Shown: positions 18,303 through 27,812 of the stretch, one piece after another
How positions within the stretch are numbered: position 1 is the stretch's first letter
How the letters are laid out: each line of letters begins with the position of its first letter
NCBI GenBank assembly: GCA_900109895.1
Contig: FOBR01000019.1
Coordinates: forward strand, 56,204 to 120,203
Length of the DNA stretch: 64,000 nt
Origin: a bacterium A37T11
Lineage (GTDB): Bacteria; Bacteroidota; Bacteroidia; Sphingobacteriales; Sphingobacteriaceae
Reading direction: 5' to 3'
The notes under the pieces: model-generated
What the model was told of the DNA's origin: nothing
What the model saw: the letters and a program-made list of their open reading frames with translations, nothing else
Database searches by the model: none
Translations under genes and position numbers: made by a program

Positions 18303-21300
18303 TCAAAGCTTCCGTTTTACTTCAACCTGTTCGTAGGCCTCCACGATGTCTCCCACCTCGATATTGTTAAAATTCTGAATGTTCAGACCACACTCGTAAC
18401 CAGCTGAGACCTCTTTGACGTCATCTTTAAAGCGTTTCAGAGATGCCAGTTTGCCTGTATGAACAACCACACCATCCCTGATTACGCGGATATCATGGTT
18501 CCGGCTAATCTTTCCATCAAGCACCATACAACCGGCAATCGTACCCACCTTACTAATCTTAAAGGTTTCGCGAATCTCCACATTGGCCACGATTTTCTCT
18601 TCAAATTTCGGTGCAAGCATCCCTTCCATGGCTGCCTTTAATTCGTCAATAGCGTCATAAATGATGGAGTAGAGTCTAATATCGATCTGCTCTTGTTCAG
18701 CAAGCTTACGTGCTCCTGTAGAGGGGCGAACCTGGAAACCGATGATGATGGCATCTGAAGCGGAAGCAAGCAGGACATCAGATTCGGATATTTGTCCAAC
18801 AGACTTATGAATGATATTGACCTGTATTTCTTCTGTAGACAGCTTGAGCAAGGAATCGGAAAGGGCTTCAATAGAACCATCCACATCCCCTTTGACAATC
18901 ACGTTCAGCTCACGGAAATTTCCGATTGCCAATCGACGGCCAATTTCATCGAGCGTAATGTGTTTCTGTGTGCGAAGCCCCTGCTCGCGTTGCAGCTGCA
19001 AGCGTTTATTGGCTATTTGGCGGGCTTCAGACTCGCTTTCCAGCACATATAGTTTGTCGCCGGCAGTGGGTGCACCGCTCATACCCAGTATCTGTACAGG
19101 TGTGGCAGGACCAGCTTCTGTCACTTTCTGACCGCGTTCATTGGTTAATGCTTTAACTTTACCACTGTACGAACCCGCCAGGATCGGATCTCCTACTCTG
19201 AGTGTACCTCCTTGTACCAAAACGGTAGTTACTATACCCCGGCCTTTATCTAAGGCAGCTTCTACCACAGAACCTGTGGCGCGCTTTTTTGGGTCGGCTT
19301 TCAGGTCCAGGATTTCGGCTTCTAATAATACTTTTTCAAGCAAAACATCCACATTCAACCCGGTTTTACCCGATATTTCCTGCGCCTGGTATTTTCCACC
19401 CCATTCTTCCACCAGGATATTCATGGTAGAAAGTTGCTCGCGAATCCGGTCAGTATTAGCGCCTGGCTTATCTATTTTAGTAAAAGCAAATACAATAGGT
19501 ACATTCGCAGCCTGCGCATGATTGATGGCCTCCCTGGTTTGTGGCATCACGCTATCATCCGCTGCGATCACAATGATGGCTATATCGGTCACCTGTGCAC
19601 CACGGGCACGCATAGCCGTAAAGGCTTCGTGACCTGGTGTATCCAAAAACGTAATCTTTCGCCCATCATCCAGGGTCACGGCATAAGCCCCGATATGCTG
19701 GGTAATGCCGCCGGCTTCACCACCTAATACGTTTGTTTTACGAATATAATCCAGCAAGGAAGTCTTACCATGGTCTACGTGTCCCATGACAGTAACAATG
19801 GGGGCCCTTGCCACAAGGTTGTCCTCATTATCGGGCTCTTCCAAGGAATGTTCTTCCTCATCATTAGGCTTCACAAATTCTACCTCGTATCCAAATTCCT
19901 CGGCCACGATGGTCAATGTTTCTGCATCCAGTCGCTGGTTAATGGATACGAACATACCAAGGCTCATACAGGTCGATATGATTTGCGTAACCTGAACGTT
20001 CATCATGTTCGCCAAATCATTGGCGGTCACAAATTCGGTTACGCGCAGAATTTTGGATTGTATTTCACGCTCCATGGCAGCTTCTTCGGCAGAAGTAGCC
20101 ACATCATCCCGTTTTTGACGGCGCAACTTAGCACGTTGGGCAAACTTACCCGATTTACCTGCTCCGCTGAGTCTGGCCAGCGTTGCTTTGATCTGGTCTT
20201 GAATTTCTTTTTCTGTAGGTTCTTCCTTTGGAGCATCACCCGGCCGCGTCCTGTTTCTGTTAAAATCAGGCCTTGCTTTATTAGCGCTTCCAGTTGCCGG
20301 GCTTGCCGGCCGGTTTCCCTGCGGGCGATCATGCTGTCCGGCAGGCCTGTTTTGGCCTCCTTGACCGCCTTGCCCGGGAGTACGGGGCTGCTGCCCCTGG
20401 TAGCCTCCGGAACCGCCCGGACCTGTACCCGGTTTATCTTTGCGTTTACGCTTCCGTTTATTATGATCTAATGTTGAGCCAGAGGACGAAGCTACTGGCT
20501 GGTCTTTACGGCGCTGAGGCTGCGTCGGTAATTCTATTTTCCCAACTATATTAGGGCCTGAAAGGCGTTGTGCCCTGGCACGAATCACCTCCGAAGGATC
20601 GGCGACTTCTGGTTGTAGTGGGGGGGTATTTTCCGAAGGGGTAGGCTGGTGAGCCTCTTGCGTTTCAACAGGAGCCGCTTCCGCTGGTGGCGTACTGTCT
20701 TCAGATTTTAAGGTTACCGGCTCTGTATGTTCTTCCTTTACCTCCGGTACCGGTGCCTCCGTTTGAACTGTTTCAACTGTTTCTTTAATTGTAACGGTAG
20801 GTTCTGGTACGTTCGGTACATCCTCAACAACAGGTTCGGGCTGTAATTCTACCGGTTTTGGTATTTCAATGGCTCGTTCTTCCCTTTTAGGGGTTGCATG
20901 TTTGTTGTCGTTCTGACGGTGAAATTTTCCACGTTGCTGAATACTGTTCAGATCGATCTTGCCAACTACCTTGACACCACTAGGCTGTGAATGAGCGGTG
21001 GGCTCTTGTAACACTGGTGCGATGTCTGAAGAGGCAGGCACGCTGGCAGGTGGGGTATAAGCACTGGTGTTTTTTATCAGGATCTCTTCGGGCTCCACAT
21101 CCTTTTCCCTAACGGGAGCTTCCTGAAAGGAATCCTGAGGAGGATCATCGCGACGAATCTTGCCAATAACAATCTGTTTGGCCTCTTCCTTCACAATTTT
21201 GTCACCCTGAAATTCACGAGAAAGCACATCATACATATCACCGTCTAATTTTGTGGTAGGCTTTGCCTCCAGGTCGTAACCTTTTTTTGCCAAAAATTCA

Positions 21301-21371
21301 ACAGCGGTCCCTATGCCAATGTTCAGCTCTTTCGCGGCTTTCAGTAAGTTTATGCTTTTACCTTCTGTCAT
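18303..21371 (-). CDS. infB: Translation initiation factor IF-2
   Basis: The protein is 1022 residues from the ATG at 21371; the codon just before it is TTG. The IF2 N-terminal domain is at 3-55, followed by a long disordered Pro/Glu/Gly/Arg-rich region (about 90-415). A second IF2_N-type helical segment follows. The GTPase domain begins near residue 525 with G1 GHVDHGKT (530-537), then DTPGHEAF and TKID, with beta-barrel and C-terminal fMet-tRNA-binding domains after it. It brings initiator tRNA to the 30S subunit. It is the last gene of a rimP-nusA-infB operon and is preceded by twin palindromes. Confidence 0.97.
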   Translation of the reverse strand: MTEGKSINLLKAAKELNIGIGTAVEFLAKKGYDLEAKPTTKLDGDMYDVLSREFQGDKIVKEEAKQIVIGKIRRDDPPQDSFQEAPVREKDVEPEEILIKNTSAYTPPASVPASSDIAPVLQEPTAHSQPSGVKVVGKIDLNSIQQRGKFHRQNDNKHATPKREERAIEIPKPVELQPEPVVEDVPNVPEPTVTIKETVETVQTEAPVPEVKEEHTEPVTLKSEDSTPPAEAAPVETQEAHQPTPSENTPPLQPEVADPSEVIRARAQRLSGPNIVGKIELPTQPQRRKDQPVASSSGSTLDHNKRKRKRKDKPGTGPGGSGGYQGQQPRTPGQGGQGGQNRPAGQHDRPQGNRPASPATGSANKARPDFNRNRTRPGDAPKEEPTEKEIQDQIKATLARLSGAGKSGKFAQRAKLRRQKRDDVATSAEEAAMEREIQSKILRVTEFVTANDLANMMNVQVTQIISTCMSLGMFVSINQRLDAETLTIVAEEFGYEVEFVKPNDEEEHSLEEPDNEDNLVARAPIVTVMGHVDHGKTSLLDYIRKTNVLGGEAGGITQHIGAYAVTLDDGRKITFLDTPGHEAFTAMRARGAQVTDIAIIVIAADDSVMPQTREAINHAQAANVPIVFAFTKIDKPGANTDRIREQLSTMNILVEEWGGKYQAQEISGKTGLNVDVLLEKVLLEAEILDLKADPKKRATGSVVEAALDKGRGIVTTVLVQGGTLRVGDPILAGSYSGKVKALTNERGQKVTEAGPATPVQILGMSGAPTAGDKLYVLESESEARQIANKRLQLQREQGLRTQKHITLDEIGRRLAIGNFRELNVIVKGDVDGSIEALSDSLLKLSTEEIQVNIIHKSVGQISESDVLLASASDAIIIGFQVRPSTGARKLAEQEQIDIRLYSIIYDAIDELKAAMEGMLAPKFEEKIVANVEIRETFKISKVGTIAGCMVLDGKISRNHDIRVIRDGVVVHTGKLASLKRFKDDVKEVSAGYECGLNIQNFNNIEVGDIVEAYEQVEVKRKL

Positions 21372-21403
21372 CAAATATTTTACCTCTCTAATAATTAAAG
21401 CAC

Positions 21404-21457
21404 AAAAGTATACTTTTTACACGTTTATTGCTAAACTTTTGAAAAAGTATACTTTTT
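21404..21457. repeat. Two copies of a perfect palindrome between nusA and infB
   Basis: AAAAGTATACTTTT (21404-21417) and its extended copy AAAAAGTATACTTTTT (21442-21457) lie 39 bp apart centre to centre in the 107-bp nusA-infB gap. They are too AT-rich and lack a GC stem, so they are not ordinary terminators. They could be operators or mRNA processing sites. Confidence 0.7.
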
Positions 21458-21481
21458 GTGACCATTGGCCGCATAGCGACC

Positions 21482-22717
21482 TTATTCAAATTCGGCCTGA
21501 AGAATGCGCACTACATCCCTTATTGTGCTTTCTTCCAGGTCCGTTCTTCTTGCCAAATCATCAAAGGATAACTGCAATACGGATTTGGCTGTATCAAGGC
21601 CTACCCGTTTAAACTCATCCAGGATCCAGCTGTCAATTTCATCTGCAAATTCTTCCAGGTCCACATCCTCTTCCGTTTCGTTTGCCTCGCGATATACATC
21701 GATCTCATAGCCTGTAAGCTTACCCGCAAGTTTTATATTATGTCCACCACGGCCTATAGCCAGAGAAACCTGATCAGTCTTTAAATATACCGCAGCTGTT
21801 TTATGATCTTCGTCCAATTTAATAGATGAAATGCGTGCAGGGCTCAACGCCCGTTGAATATACAACGAGTTATTATTGGTGAAATTAATTACATCAATAT
21901 TCTCATTCCGCAATTCGCGTACAATGCCATGTATGCGCGAACCTTTCATGCCTACACAGGCACCCACCGGGTCAATGCGGTCATCATACGATTCAACAGC
22001 CACTTTAGCACGTTCGCCAGGTTCCCTTACGATTTTGCGAATTGTGATCAATCCGTCAAAGATCTCGGGCACTTCCAGTTCAAACAGGCGCTGCAAGAAT
22101 TCAGGAGCCGTACGTGAAATAATGATTTTTGGCGAGGCATTCATCATGTCAACTTTTAAGATGACCGCACGTATTGTATCACCCTTTTTAAAGTAATCTG
22201 CAGGGATATGCTCAGATTTAGGCAGTAACAGCTCATTTCCTTCATCATCCAACACAAGGGTTTCTTTTTTCCAAATCTGGTAAACTTCGCCTGTAACCAA
22301 CTCCCCAACCCGGTCTTTATATTTCTTGAAAACCTCGTCTTTTTCCAATTCCAATACTTTTGAAACCAGTGTTTGCCTGGCTGAAAGAATAGCGCGGCGG
22401 CCAAAACTTTCCAAGGTAATCTCTTCAATGAAATCATCACCAATCTCTAAATCCGGATCCACCTTACGGGCTTCTGCCAATTCGATTTCCAAGTCGTCAT
22501 CTTCTGAAAACTCATCCTCCACTACCACCCTGGTACGCCAAATTTCCAAATCGCCGTTGTCAGGATTGACGATTACGTCGCAGTTTTCATCTGTTCCGAA
22601 ACGCCTGCGCAGCATGGTACGGAATACTTCTTCCAGTACACTGATGACCGTAGGGCGGTCTATATTTTTAAACTCTTTAAACTCCTGAAATGAGTCGATT
22701 AAATTGATATTGCTCAT
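21482..22717 (-). CDS. nusA: Transcription termination/antitermination factor NusA
   Basis: The 411-residue protein has the N-terminal polymerase-binding domain (NLIDSFQEFKEFKNIDRPTV), an S1 domain (about 135-200), and two KH domains (GMKGSRIHGIV near 250; AIGRGGHNIKLA near 325). A short C-terminal helical domain follows (about 350-411). It lacks the paired acidic repeats of E. coli NusA, which is usual in Bacteroidota. It binds RNA polymerase and nascent RNA. It starts 1 bp after rimP ends. Confidence 0.96.
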   Translation of the reverse strand: MSNINLIDSFQEFKEFKNIDRPTVISVLEEVFRTMLRRRFGTDENCDVIVNPDNGDLEIWRTRVVVEDEFSEDDDLEIELAEARKVDPDLEIGDDFIEEITLESFGRRAILSARQTLVSKVLELEKDEVFKKYKDRVGELVTGEVYQIWKKETLVLDDEGNELLLPKSEHIPADYFKKGDTIRAVILKVDMMNASPKIIISRTAPEFLQRLFELEVPEIFDGLITIRKIVREPGERAKVAVESYDDRIDPVGACVGMKGSRIHGIVRELRNENIDVINFTNNNSLYIQRALSPARISSIKLDEDHKTAAVYLKTDQVSLAIGRGGHNIKLAGKLTGYEIDVYREANETEEDVDLEEFADEIDSWILDEFKRVGLDTAKSVLQLSFDDLARRTDLEESTIRDVVRILQAEFE

Positions 22718-22718
22718 T

Positions 22719-23186
22719 TTATTTAAATGAAATTAACACCTTGGTTTCTGCAATCTGGGTAAATGGCAACGTACGTATCGCAGCCGTAACTTTTTTACCT
22801 TTTTCTTTGATTAACTCTTCTATTTCAATTTCCTGATCATCGGCCGCCAGTAGTTTTCCTTCCATTTGGCCCCCATCAACCAGTTTAATATGAACATTTC
22901 GCGAAATATTCTTTTGATACTGGCGCAACAATAGCAGCGGACTTTCTATCCCCGGAGAGGACACCTCCAGGTGGTAAGCCGTGTCTATTTGGTTTTCTTC
23001 TTCCAAATGAAAGCCCACGTGTCTACTCACTGCAGCACAATCCTGAATACTGATTCCCTGATCCCCATCCAACAAAATGGTCAGTTTACCATTTTCATGC
23101 ATTTTTATCGCTATAATAAACAAGTCAGGCCGGTCTGTGAATTTTTCAATCACCAGCTCACTTACCCGTTTTTCTAAATCAGTCAC
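22719..23186 (-). CDS. rimP: Ribosome maturation factor RimP
   Basis: The 155-residue protein begins with GTG at 23186; no ATG is available. It has the RimP N-terminal alpha/beta domain (LDGDQGISIQDCAAVSRHVG) with the YHLEVSSPGIESPL motif, and the C-terminal SH3-like domain. It assists 30S assembly. It heads the rimP-nusA-infB operon; a strong promoter and a hairpin lie directly upstream. Confidence 0.93.
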   Translation of the reverse strand: MTDLEKRVSELVIEKFTDRPDLFIIAIKMHENGKLTILLDGDQGISIQDCAAVSRHVGFHLEEENQIDTAYHLEVSSPGIESPLLLLRQYQKNISRNVHIKLVDGGQMEGKLLAADDQEIEIEELIKEKGKKVTAAIRTLPFTQIAETKVLISFK

Positions 23187-23210
23187 TTATTTTGCAAAAT
23201 TAGTTTAACG

Positions 23211-23242
23211 TAAAAGAGGGGACTAGAATGTCCCCTCTTTTA
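23211..23242 (-). promoter_or_regulatory. Perfect 13-bp hairpin at the 5' end of the rimP-nusA-infB mRNA
   Basis: TAAAAGAGGGGAC (23211-23223) is perfectly complementary to GTCCCCTCTTTTA (23230-23242) with a 6-nt loop. The predicted start site of the operon is near 23246, so the hairpin would form within the first 40 nt of the leader, followed by UUUUA in the direction of transcription. It could be an attenuator, an RNA stabiliser, or a terminator for read-through from dinB. Confidence 0.7.
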
Positions 23243-23252
23243 CAAGATAGCG

Positions 23253-23283
23253 CAAAGATACATATAATAGTTGATTATACAAA
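23253..23283 (-). promoter_or_regulatory. Promoter of the rimP-nusA-infB operon
   Basis: Read on the minus strand, TTTG (23283-23280) is followed after 19 nt by TATCTTTG (23260-23253). Both elements match the Bacteroidota sigma-A consensus TTTG-N19-TAnnTTTG exactly. Confidence 0.75.
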
Positions 23284-23365
23284 ATCCAAGCAACTTCTAA
23301 AAAATAAACTGATATTAAAACAAAACCTGCGGAAATGAGTTTTACTGAAAATATAAACAGTCACT

Positions 23366-23713
23366 ATGCGATTAATTATTGAAATTATTGTAATGGGATT
23401 GGCAGTGTGGTTATCTGCCAAATTACTTCCAGGTGTTGAAGTTTCGGGTTTTTGGAGCGCTATTATTGCGGCCTTATTAATAGCGCTTGCTAACGCAACC
23501 ATTGGCATGATCCTTAGGATTTTAACTTTTCCTGTTAATTTTTTTACCCTTGGTCTCATGTCGTTCATCATTACGGTACTAATGGTTTTGTTAGTAAGTA
23601 ACATTATGAGTGGTTTTTCAGTAGCTGGTTTTTGGACGGCAGCACTTTTTGCAATTGTACTTGCCGTGATCAAAATGATTTTTGGGGGAATCTTTGGAAC
23701 AGAGAGCAATTAG
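23366..23713 (+). CDS. Phage-holin-family-IV-like small membrane protein
   Basis: The 115-residue protein has four hydrophobic segments (about 1-25, 28-50, 55-78, 86-110) and the sequence pattern of the four-TM phage holin superfamily IV common in bacterial chromosomes (VWLSAKLLPGVEVSGFWSAIIAALLIALAN, FPVNFFTLG). In chromosomes these are usually not phage lysis proteins, and their role is unknown. It stands alone on the plus strand between two minus-strand units. Confidence 0.82.
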   Translation: MRLIIEIIVMGLAVWLSAKLLPGVEVSGFWSAIIAALLIALANATIGMILRILTFPVNFFTLGLMSFIITVLMVLLVSNIMSGFSVAGFWTAALFAIVLAVIKMIFGGIFGTESN

Positions 23714-23791
23714 TAGGTTGGTAGATGTGACTAAACTGAGGGATGGCCGGAATACGTTCCGGCCATTTTTAATGGAGTCCAGACCACTTTG

Positions 23792-24874
23792 TCAAAATAA
23801 TCGAAGCTGTTCGGGAGGAGAAAACAAATTTGTATTATTAGGCATCTTCGAAAAATTGGAAAGTGATACGCCCAGCAGTCTTACCGGCCTTTCATTTAGT
23901 CCGGCTAATCGTAGTAAATCCAAAGCTATCGTCCAAATTTGGTCAGTATTACAAATTCCTATTTTCATTGATTGAGTGCGGGTCATCTGGCTAAAATCTC
24001 CAAATTTAATCTTTAAGGTCACCGTCCTTCCTGTTAAGGGCTGATTTTGGAGCCGTGAGGCCAGTTTTAAACAAAGCTTATGTAACTCCAGTTCCAAATC
24101 TTCCAAGTGGGTCAAATCCTTTAAGAACGTATCTTCCACCGCCATTGATTTCAAGGTTCGGTGTGGTTGCACGGTCCTATCGTCAATGCCACGTACCACA
24201 TGGTAATAAAAACGGCCAACCTTCCCAAACCTCTCCAACATTTCCTGTTCTGATAAGTTTTTAAGGTCAGCACCTGTAAAAAGATTCATTCCCTTCATTT
24301 TTTCGGCTGTTACCTTGCCCACCCCGTAAAATTTTTCAACAGGCAATTGTTCCATAAAAGCGGTTACACGTGAAGGACCTATAAACGTAAGTCCATCTGG
24401 TTTTTGCAGATCAGAAGCAATTTTTGCTACAAATTTATTTATAGAAACTCCCGCAGATGCCGTTAGACCCAATTCATTCTTAATGTCAGCCTTAATTTGG
24501 CGGGCAATATCCAAGGCTGAACCAATTCCCCTTTTATCAACTGTAACGTCCAGATAAGCCTCGTCCAGCGATAAAGGCTCTATAAGGTCGGTATAACGGG
24601 CAAAAATTGCCCTAATTGCCCTTGAGACACGTTTATAAACATCAAATCGGGGAAGTACGAAAAGCACCTCCGGACAAAGTTGGGCAGCCCTTCGGGATGA
24701 CATGGCAGAACGAATGCCAAAGCGCCGGGCTTCATAGCTGGCGGTAGCTACCACACCACGCTTATCGGGCGAGCCGCCTACCACCAGTGGTCTGCCGCGA
24801 TATTCCGGAAAATCTCGCTGTTCCACTGAGGCATAAAAAGCATCCATATCAACATGTATGATCTTTCGTTGCAT
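23792..24874 (-). CDS. dinB: DNA polymerase IV (Y-family)
   Basis: The 360-residue protein has Y-family catalytic motifs: HVDMDAFYASVEQRD (6-20) and SLDEAYLDV with paired acidic residues near 102-110. The thumb (FYGVGKVTAEKM) and the little-finger domain (C-terminal 120 residues) follow. It ends in a hydrophobic LFSPPEQLRLF, a beta-clamp-binding-like tail. It carries out translesion synthesis. It is a single gene; no LexA box was identified. Confidence 0.95.
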   Translation of the reverse strand: MQRKIIHVDMDAFYASVEQRDFPEYRGRPLVVGGSPDKRGVVATASYEARRFGIRSAMSSRRAAQLCPEVLFVLPRFDVYKRVSRAIRAIFARYTDLIEPLSLDEAYLDVTVDKRGIGSALDIARQIKADIKNELGLTASAGVSINKFVAKIASDLQKPDGLTFIGPSRVTAFMEQLPVEKFYGVGKVTAEKMKGMNLFTGADLKNLSEQEMLERFGKVGRFYYHVVRGIDDRTVQPHRTLKSMAVEDTFLKDLTHLEDLELELHKLCLKLASRLQNQPLTGRTVTLKIKFGDFSQMTRTQSMKIGICNTDQIWTIALDLLRLAGLNERPVRLLGVSLSNFSKMPNNTNLFSPPEQLRLF

Positions 24875-24948
24875 CCCTTATGCTATTTTCTGGATAAAGG
24901 TAGGAAATTGATTTTTTTTTCCTAATATTGGACATTAAAACAAGAGTC

Positions 24949-26064
24949 ATGAATCCGTTAATTATTTTTTTGATAACAATGATGCCGACCATTTTATTGG
25001 CCCAAGATCATGCAAACCTTATCATAGGTACTTATACTAATGGTGGAAATAGCAAAGGTATCTATGTATATGACTTTAACCTGAAAACCGGTGAAAGCGT
25101 TTTAAAAAGCGAAACCCCGGTAGCGAACCCCTCATTTTTAACCCTCAGCCCTGATAAGCATTTTGTTTACGCCGTAAGCGAAGAAGGCGCAGAACTAGCC
25201 TCCGCGAATGCCTTCACCTACGACCGGTTTAGTGGCAAATTAGGTTTTATTGATTCCTTACGAACAGGCGGAGCATCCCCCTGCCATATCATCACAGACG
25301 CCGGCAATAAACATGTCATTGTTGCCAACTATTCTGGGGGTAGCCTCAGTGTATTTAAGACAAAGGCCAACGGAAGCCTGGATAAAAAAGTTCAGTTTAT
25401 TCAATATGAAGGTAGCGGCCCCGATAAATCGCGGCAGGAAAAACCCCATGCCCATTCATCCACCTTATCTCCTGACGGCAAATTTCTCTTCGTGCAGGAT
25501 CTGGGAACCGATCAAATTCACGTATATGCCTACGATGCCACGAATCCTGATGAACCACTTAGGCCAGCGACTATACCTACTGTACCTTGCACACCCGGCG
25601 GTGGCCCCAGGCATATCACTTTTTCCGCAGACGGCCGTTTTGTGTACTTAGTACAGGAAATGGGCGCAAGAGTGCAGGTCTTTGCCTACCAAAAAGGAAC
25701 CCTGAGATCCATCCAGGAGATCAGTATGCTAGCCCCGGGCTTCACCGGTAAGGTCGGTGCTGCAGACATTCACCTATCTCCTGACGGCAAATTTTTATAT
25801 ACCTCCAATCGTTTAGAAGCCAATGATCTTTGTATCTATCAAGTTAATAAAAAGAGCGGAAAGCTTACCTATGTGACCAATCAATCGGTGCTGGGAAAAA
25901 ATCCGCGGAACTTTGCCATCACTGCCAACGGCAAATTTTTGTTGGCCGCCAATCAAGATACAAACAATGTAGTGATCTTTAACCGGGACGCACAAACCGG
26001 CTTGCTGACCGATTCGGGCAAGCGTATTTCCGTGGGCGCCCCGGTATGTCTATTAGTTGATTAA
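24949..26064 (+). CDS. Secreted lactonase-family beta-propeller (6-phosphogluconolactonase-like)
   Basis: The protein is 371 residues from the ATG at 24949; the frame is open from a TTG 21 bp upstream, but the ATG gives a clean signal peptide (MNPLIIFLITMMPTILLAQ). The mature part is a seven-bladed propeller with the repeats SPDGKFL.., VYAVSEEG, PCHIITDAGNKHVIVANYSGGS and GGGPRHITFSADGRFVY, as in PF10282 lactonases. By family it hydrolyses sugar lactones, here in the periplasm. Its stop overlaps the convergent clpP-like stop by 4 bp. Confidence 0.88.
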   Translation: MNPLIIFLITMMPTILLAQDHANLIIGTYTNGGNSKGIYVYDFNLKTGESVLKSETPVANPSFLTLSPDKHFVYAVSEEGAELASANAFTYDRFSGKLGFIDSLRTGGASPCHIITDAGNKHVIVANYSGGSLSVFKTKANGSLDKKVQFIQYEGSGPDKSRQEKPHAHSSTLSPDGKFLFVQDLGTDQIHVYAYDATNPDEPLRPATIPTVPCTPGGGPRHITFSADGRFVYLVQEMGARVQVFAYQKGTLRSIQEISMLAPGFTGKVGAADIHLSPDGKFLYTSNRLEANDLCIYQVNKKSGKLTYVTNQSVLGKNPRNFAITANGKFLLAANQDTNNVVIFNRDAQTGLLTDSGKRISVGAPVCLLVD

Positions 26065-26741
26065 ATCAGCACTTCGTCCACCATGCCAAAGTCCTTGGCC
26101 TCCTGGGCAGTCATCCAGTAGTCTCGATTAGATGTCTCATAGATCTTTTCGTACGTCTGGCCACTATGTGTAGCCAAAATACCGTACAGTTCTTTTTGCA
26201 AAATCAGCATCTGTTGCATCGTGATCTGCATATCGGCAGCTGTTCCCTGCATACCACCAGACGGTTGATGGATCATCACCCGCGCATGCTTTAATGCCGC
26301 CCGTTTGCCGGCAGCGCCCGCACACAGTAAAACGGAACCAAAAGACAAGGCAATTCCGGTACAAATGGTGGCCACATCCGGCGAAATATACTGCATCGTA
26401 TCGTAAATACCCAGACCAGCGTGTACCGAGCCGCCGGGACAATTAATATAAAGCTGAATATCACGCCGGGCATCGGCAGATTGCAAAAATAGCAGCTGAG
26501 CCTGGATGATGTTGGCCGAACGGTCATCCACCTGCTCGCCCATAAAAATAATACGATCCATCATCAAGCGGGAAAACACATCCATCTGGGCTACATTAAG
26601 CTGGCGTTCTTCCGTGATGTATGGGGTCATCGCCGTGGGAGCTGCATAGGCAGCTGTCCTGTCCATAAATTGATCTACATACATCCCATTCATACGGTGA
26701 TGTTTTACGGCATATTGCCTGAATTCATTGCTGTAAGTCAT
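26061..26741 (-). CDS. ClpP-family serine protease
   Basis: The 226-residue protein carries the complete ClpP triad: Ser133 in ALSFGS, His158 in MIHQPSGG and Asp207 in NRDYWMT. The N-terminus (PTAMTPYITEERQLNVAQMDVF) differs from classical ClpP, and no clpX is adjacent. In Bacteroidota a second, solitary ClpP of this type is common beside a tig-clpP-clpX locus, so this is probably a paralogue. It should form a tetradecamer that degrades unfolded proteins with an ATPase partner. Confidence 0.85.
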   Translation of the reverse strand: MTYSNEFRQYAVKHHRMNGMYVDQFMDRTAAYAAPTAMTPYITEERQLNVAQMDVFSRLMMDRIIFMGEQVDDRSANIIQAQLLFLQSADARRDIQLYINCPGGSVHAGLGIYDTMQYISPDVATICTGIALSFGSVLLCAGAAGKRAALKHARVMIHQPSGGMQGTAADMQITMQQMLILQKELYGILATHSGQTYEKIYETSNRDYWMTAQEAKDFGMVDEVLI

Positions 26742-26836
26742 GATTTAAAATAAAGAGTAAAAAGTTATTTTGCCTGCTCTTCACGGCTGGGAACACCGCT
26801 TCCGTAGCCCCGGTCTACTCCGCCTTATATGTTGTT

Positions 26837-27109
26837 TTATTTCTTCCGGAAGAAACCAGCTATACGCTGACGGAAAGAGCGGTGCTCGGGTTCGGAGAAT
26901 AATTGCTTCTCTACCATGCAAATCTCTTTCCGAAGCTGTCTGCGGCCATATTCGCGCACCAGCTCATAAGTCTTTTGCTGCCATTGCGTTTCCTCCCGCA
27001 AACCCGGTTCAATCAGCAGGCGTGCCTCAAACAATAGATAATCTCCGGCAAAAGCCTTATCAAAAAGATACGCCTCCGCCATGTGCAGTTCATTCAATGA
27101 AGTCCTCAT
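26837..27109 (-). CDS. Small hypothetical protein coupled to an ECF sigma factor
   Basis: The 90-residue cytoplasmic protein is rich in Glu, Arg and Leu and mostly helical (EARLLIEPGLREETQWQQKTYELVREYGRRQLRKEI), ending in basic FFRKK. It has no membrane segment. Its start lies 20 bp inside the end of the sigma-factor gene, so translation is coupled. The first half resembles the short cytoplasmic part of anti-sigma factors (AEAYLFDKAFAGDYLLFEARL), but this is inference; it has no periplasmic domain. Confidence 0.65.
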   Translation of the reverse strand: MRTSLNELHMAEAYLFDKAFAGDYLLFEARLLIEPGLREETQWQQKTYELVREYGRRQLRKEICMVEKQLFSEPEHRSFRQRIAGFFRKK

Positions 27110-27710
27110 AGTGCAGGGCGTTTTCTTTGACAGTCTCTTTCACCTTTTCCAGACATTTGTATTTCTGCACCGTAGCAGAGTGGGTACTTCTAAAACCAAA
27201 ACGGCTGGCTAACTTCTCCATGCTAAGCTTTTCATAGTAAAAGGCACTTAAGATGGAAAGGCATTTTTGTCCTGCTGTTTCCAGCAAGTTCAGCAACTTT
27301 GCTGAAGAGGCTTCTTCATACGCCGGACTGTCTGCCATATTTTCCTCAGCAAATTCTTCCAGGGCATCAAAGGGCACTTTCCGATTTTGTTCACGGAACC
27401 GATGATTCCAGAGGTTTTTGGAGATTCCAAATAAATACGACTTTTCGCTATAATGGAGTTCGGTATTAACGGTCAGCACTTTTTCATAAAAAATAACCAA
27501 AGCATCCTGAAAGATGTCTTTAGCCTCCTGTTCATCTCCGCCCATTTTGCCAATATAACTGGCCACCATGGGAAATGCTTTTTTATAAAGTTCCAGTAAT
27601 TTTAATTCCCGTTCTTCCAGCGGGGCAGTGTTGGCACGGGATTCCCGAACTGTGCTACTGTCCAACCTTTCTGTTCGGATACCCTTCCATATAACTGTTT
27701 TTGTATTCAT
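27090..27710 (-). CDS. ECF-type RNA polymerase sigma factor
   Basis: The 206-residue protein has sigma region 2 (about 40-105: DEQEAKDIFQDALVIFYEKV, then SYLFGISKNLWNHRFRE) and region 4 (about 145-200: CLSILSAFYYEKLSMEKLASRFGFRSTHSATVQKYKCLEKVKE). It directs polymerase to a stress or surface regulon. The overlapping downstream gene may be its regulator. The regulon is not visible. Confidence 0.9.
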   Translation of the reverse strand: MNTKTVIWKGIRTERLDSSTVRESRANTAPLEERELKLLELYKKAFPMVASYIGKMGGDEQEAKDIFQDALVIFYEKVLTVNTELHYSEKSYLFGISKNLWNHRFREQNRKVPFDALEEFAEENMADSPAYEEASSAKLLNLLETAGQKCLSILSAFYYEKLSMEKLASRFGFRSTHSATVQKYKCLEKVKETVKENALHYEDFIE

Positions 27711-27812
27711 CCTTCTTTATTTTATAGATAAGTGTAAATTTGAAGATAAATATCACCCAAATGTGATAAATTTTTTTAGCTTTACCGATTATACCTAAAA
27801 TTATTTTGATGC

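Noticed and set aside
23366..23713. Phage holin as evidence of a prophage at 23 kb
   Set aside because: This small membrane family is widespread in chromosomes, and no other phage gene is next to it.
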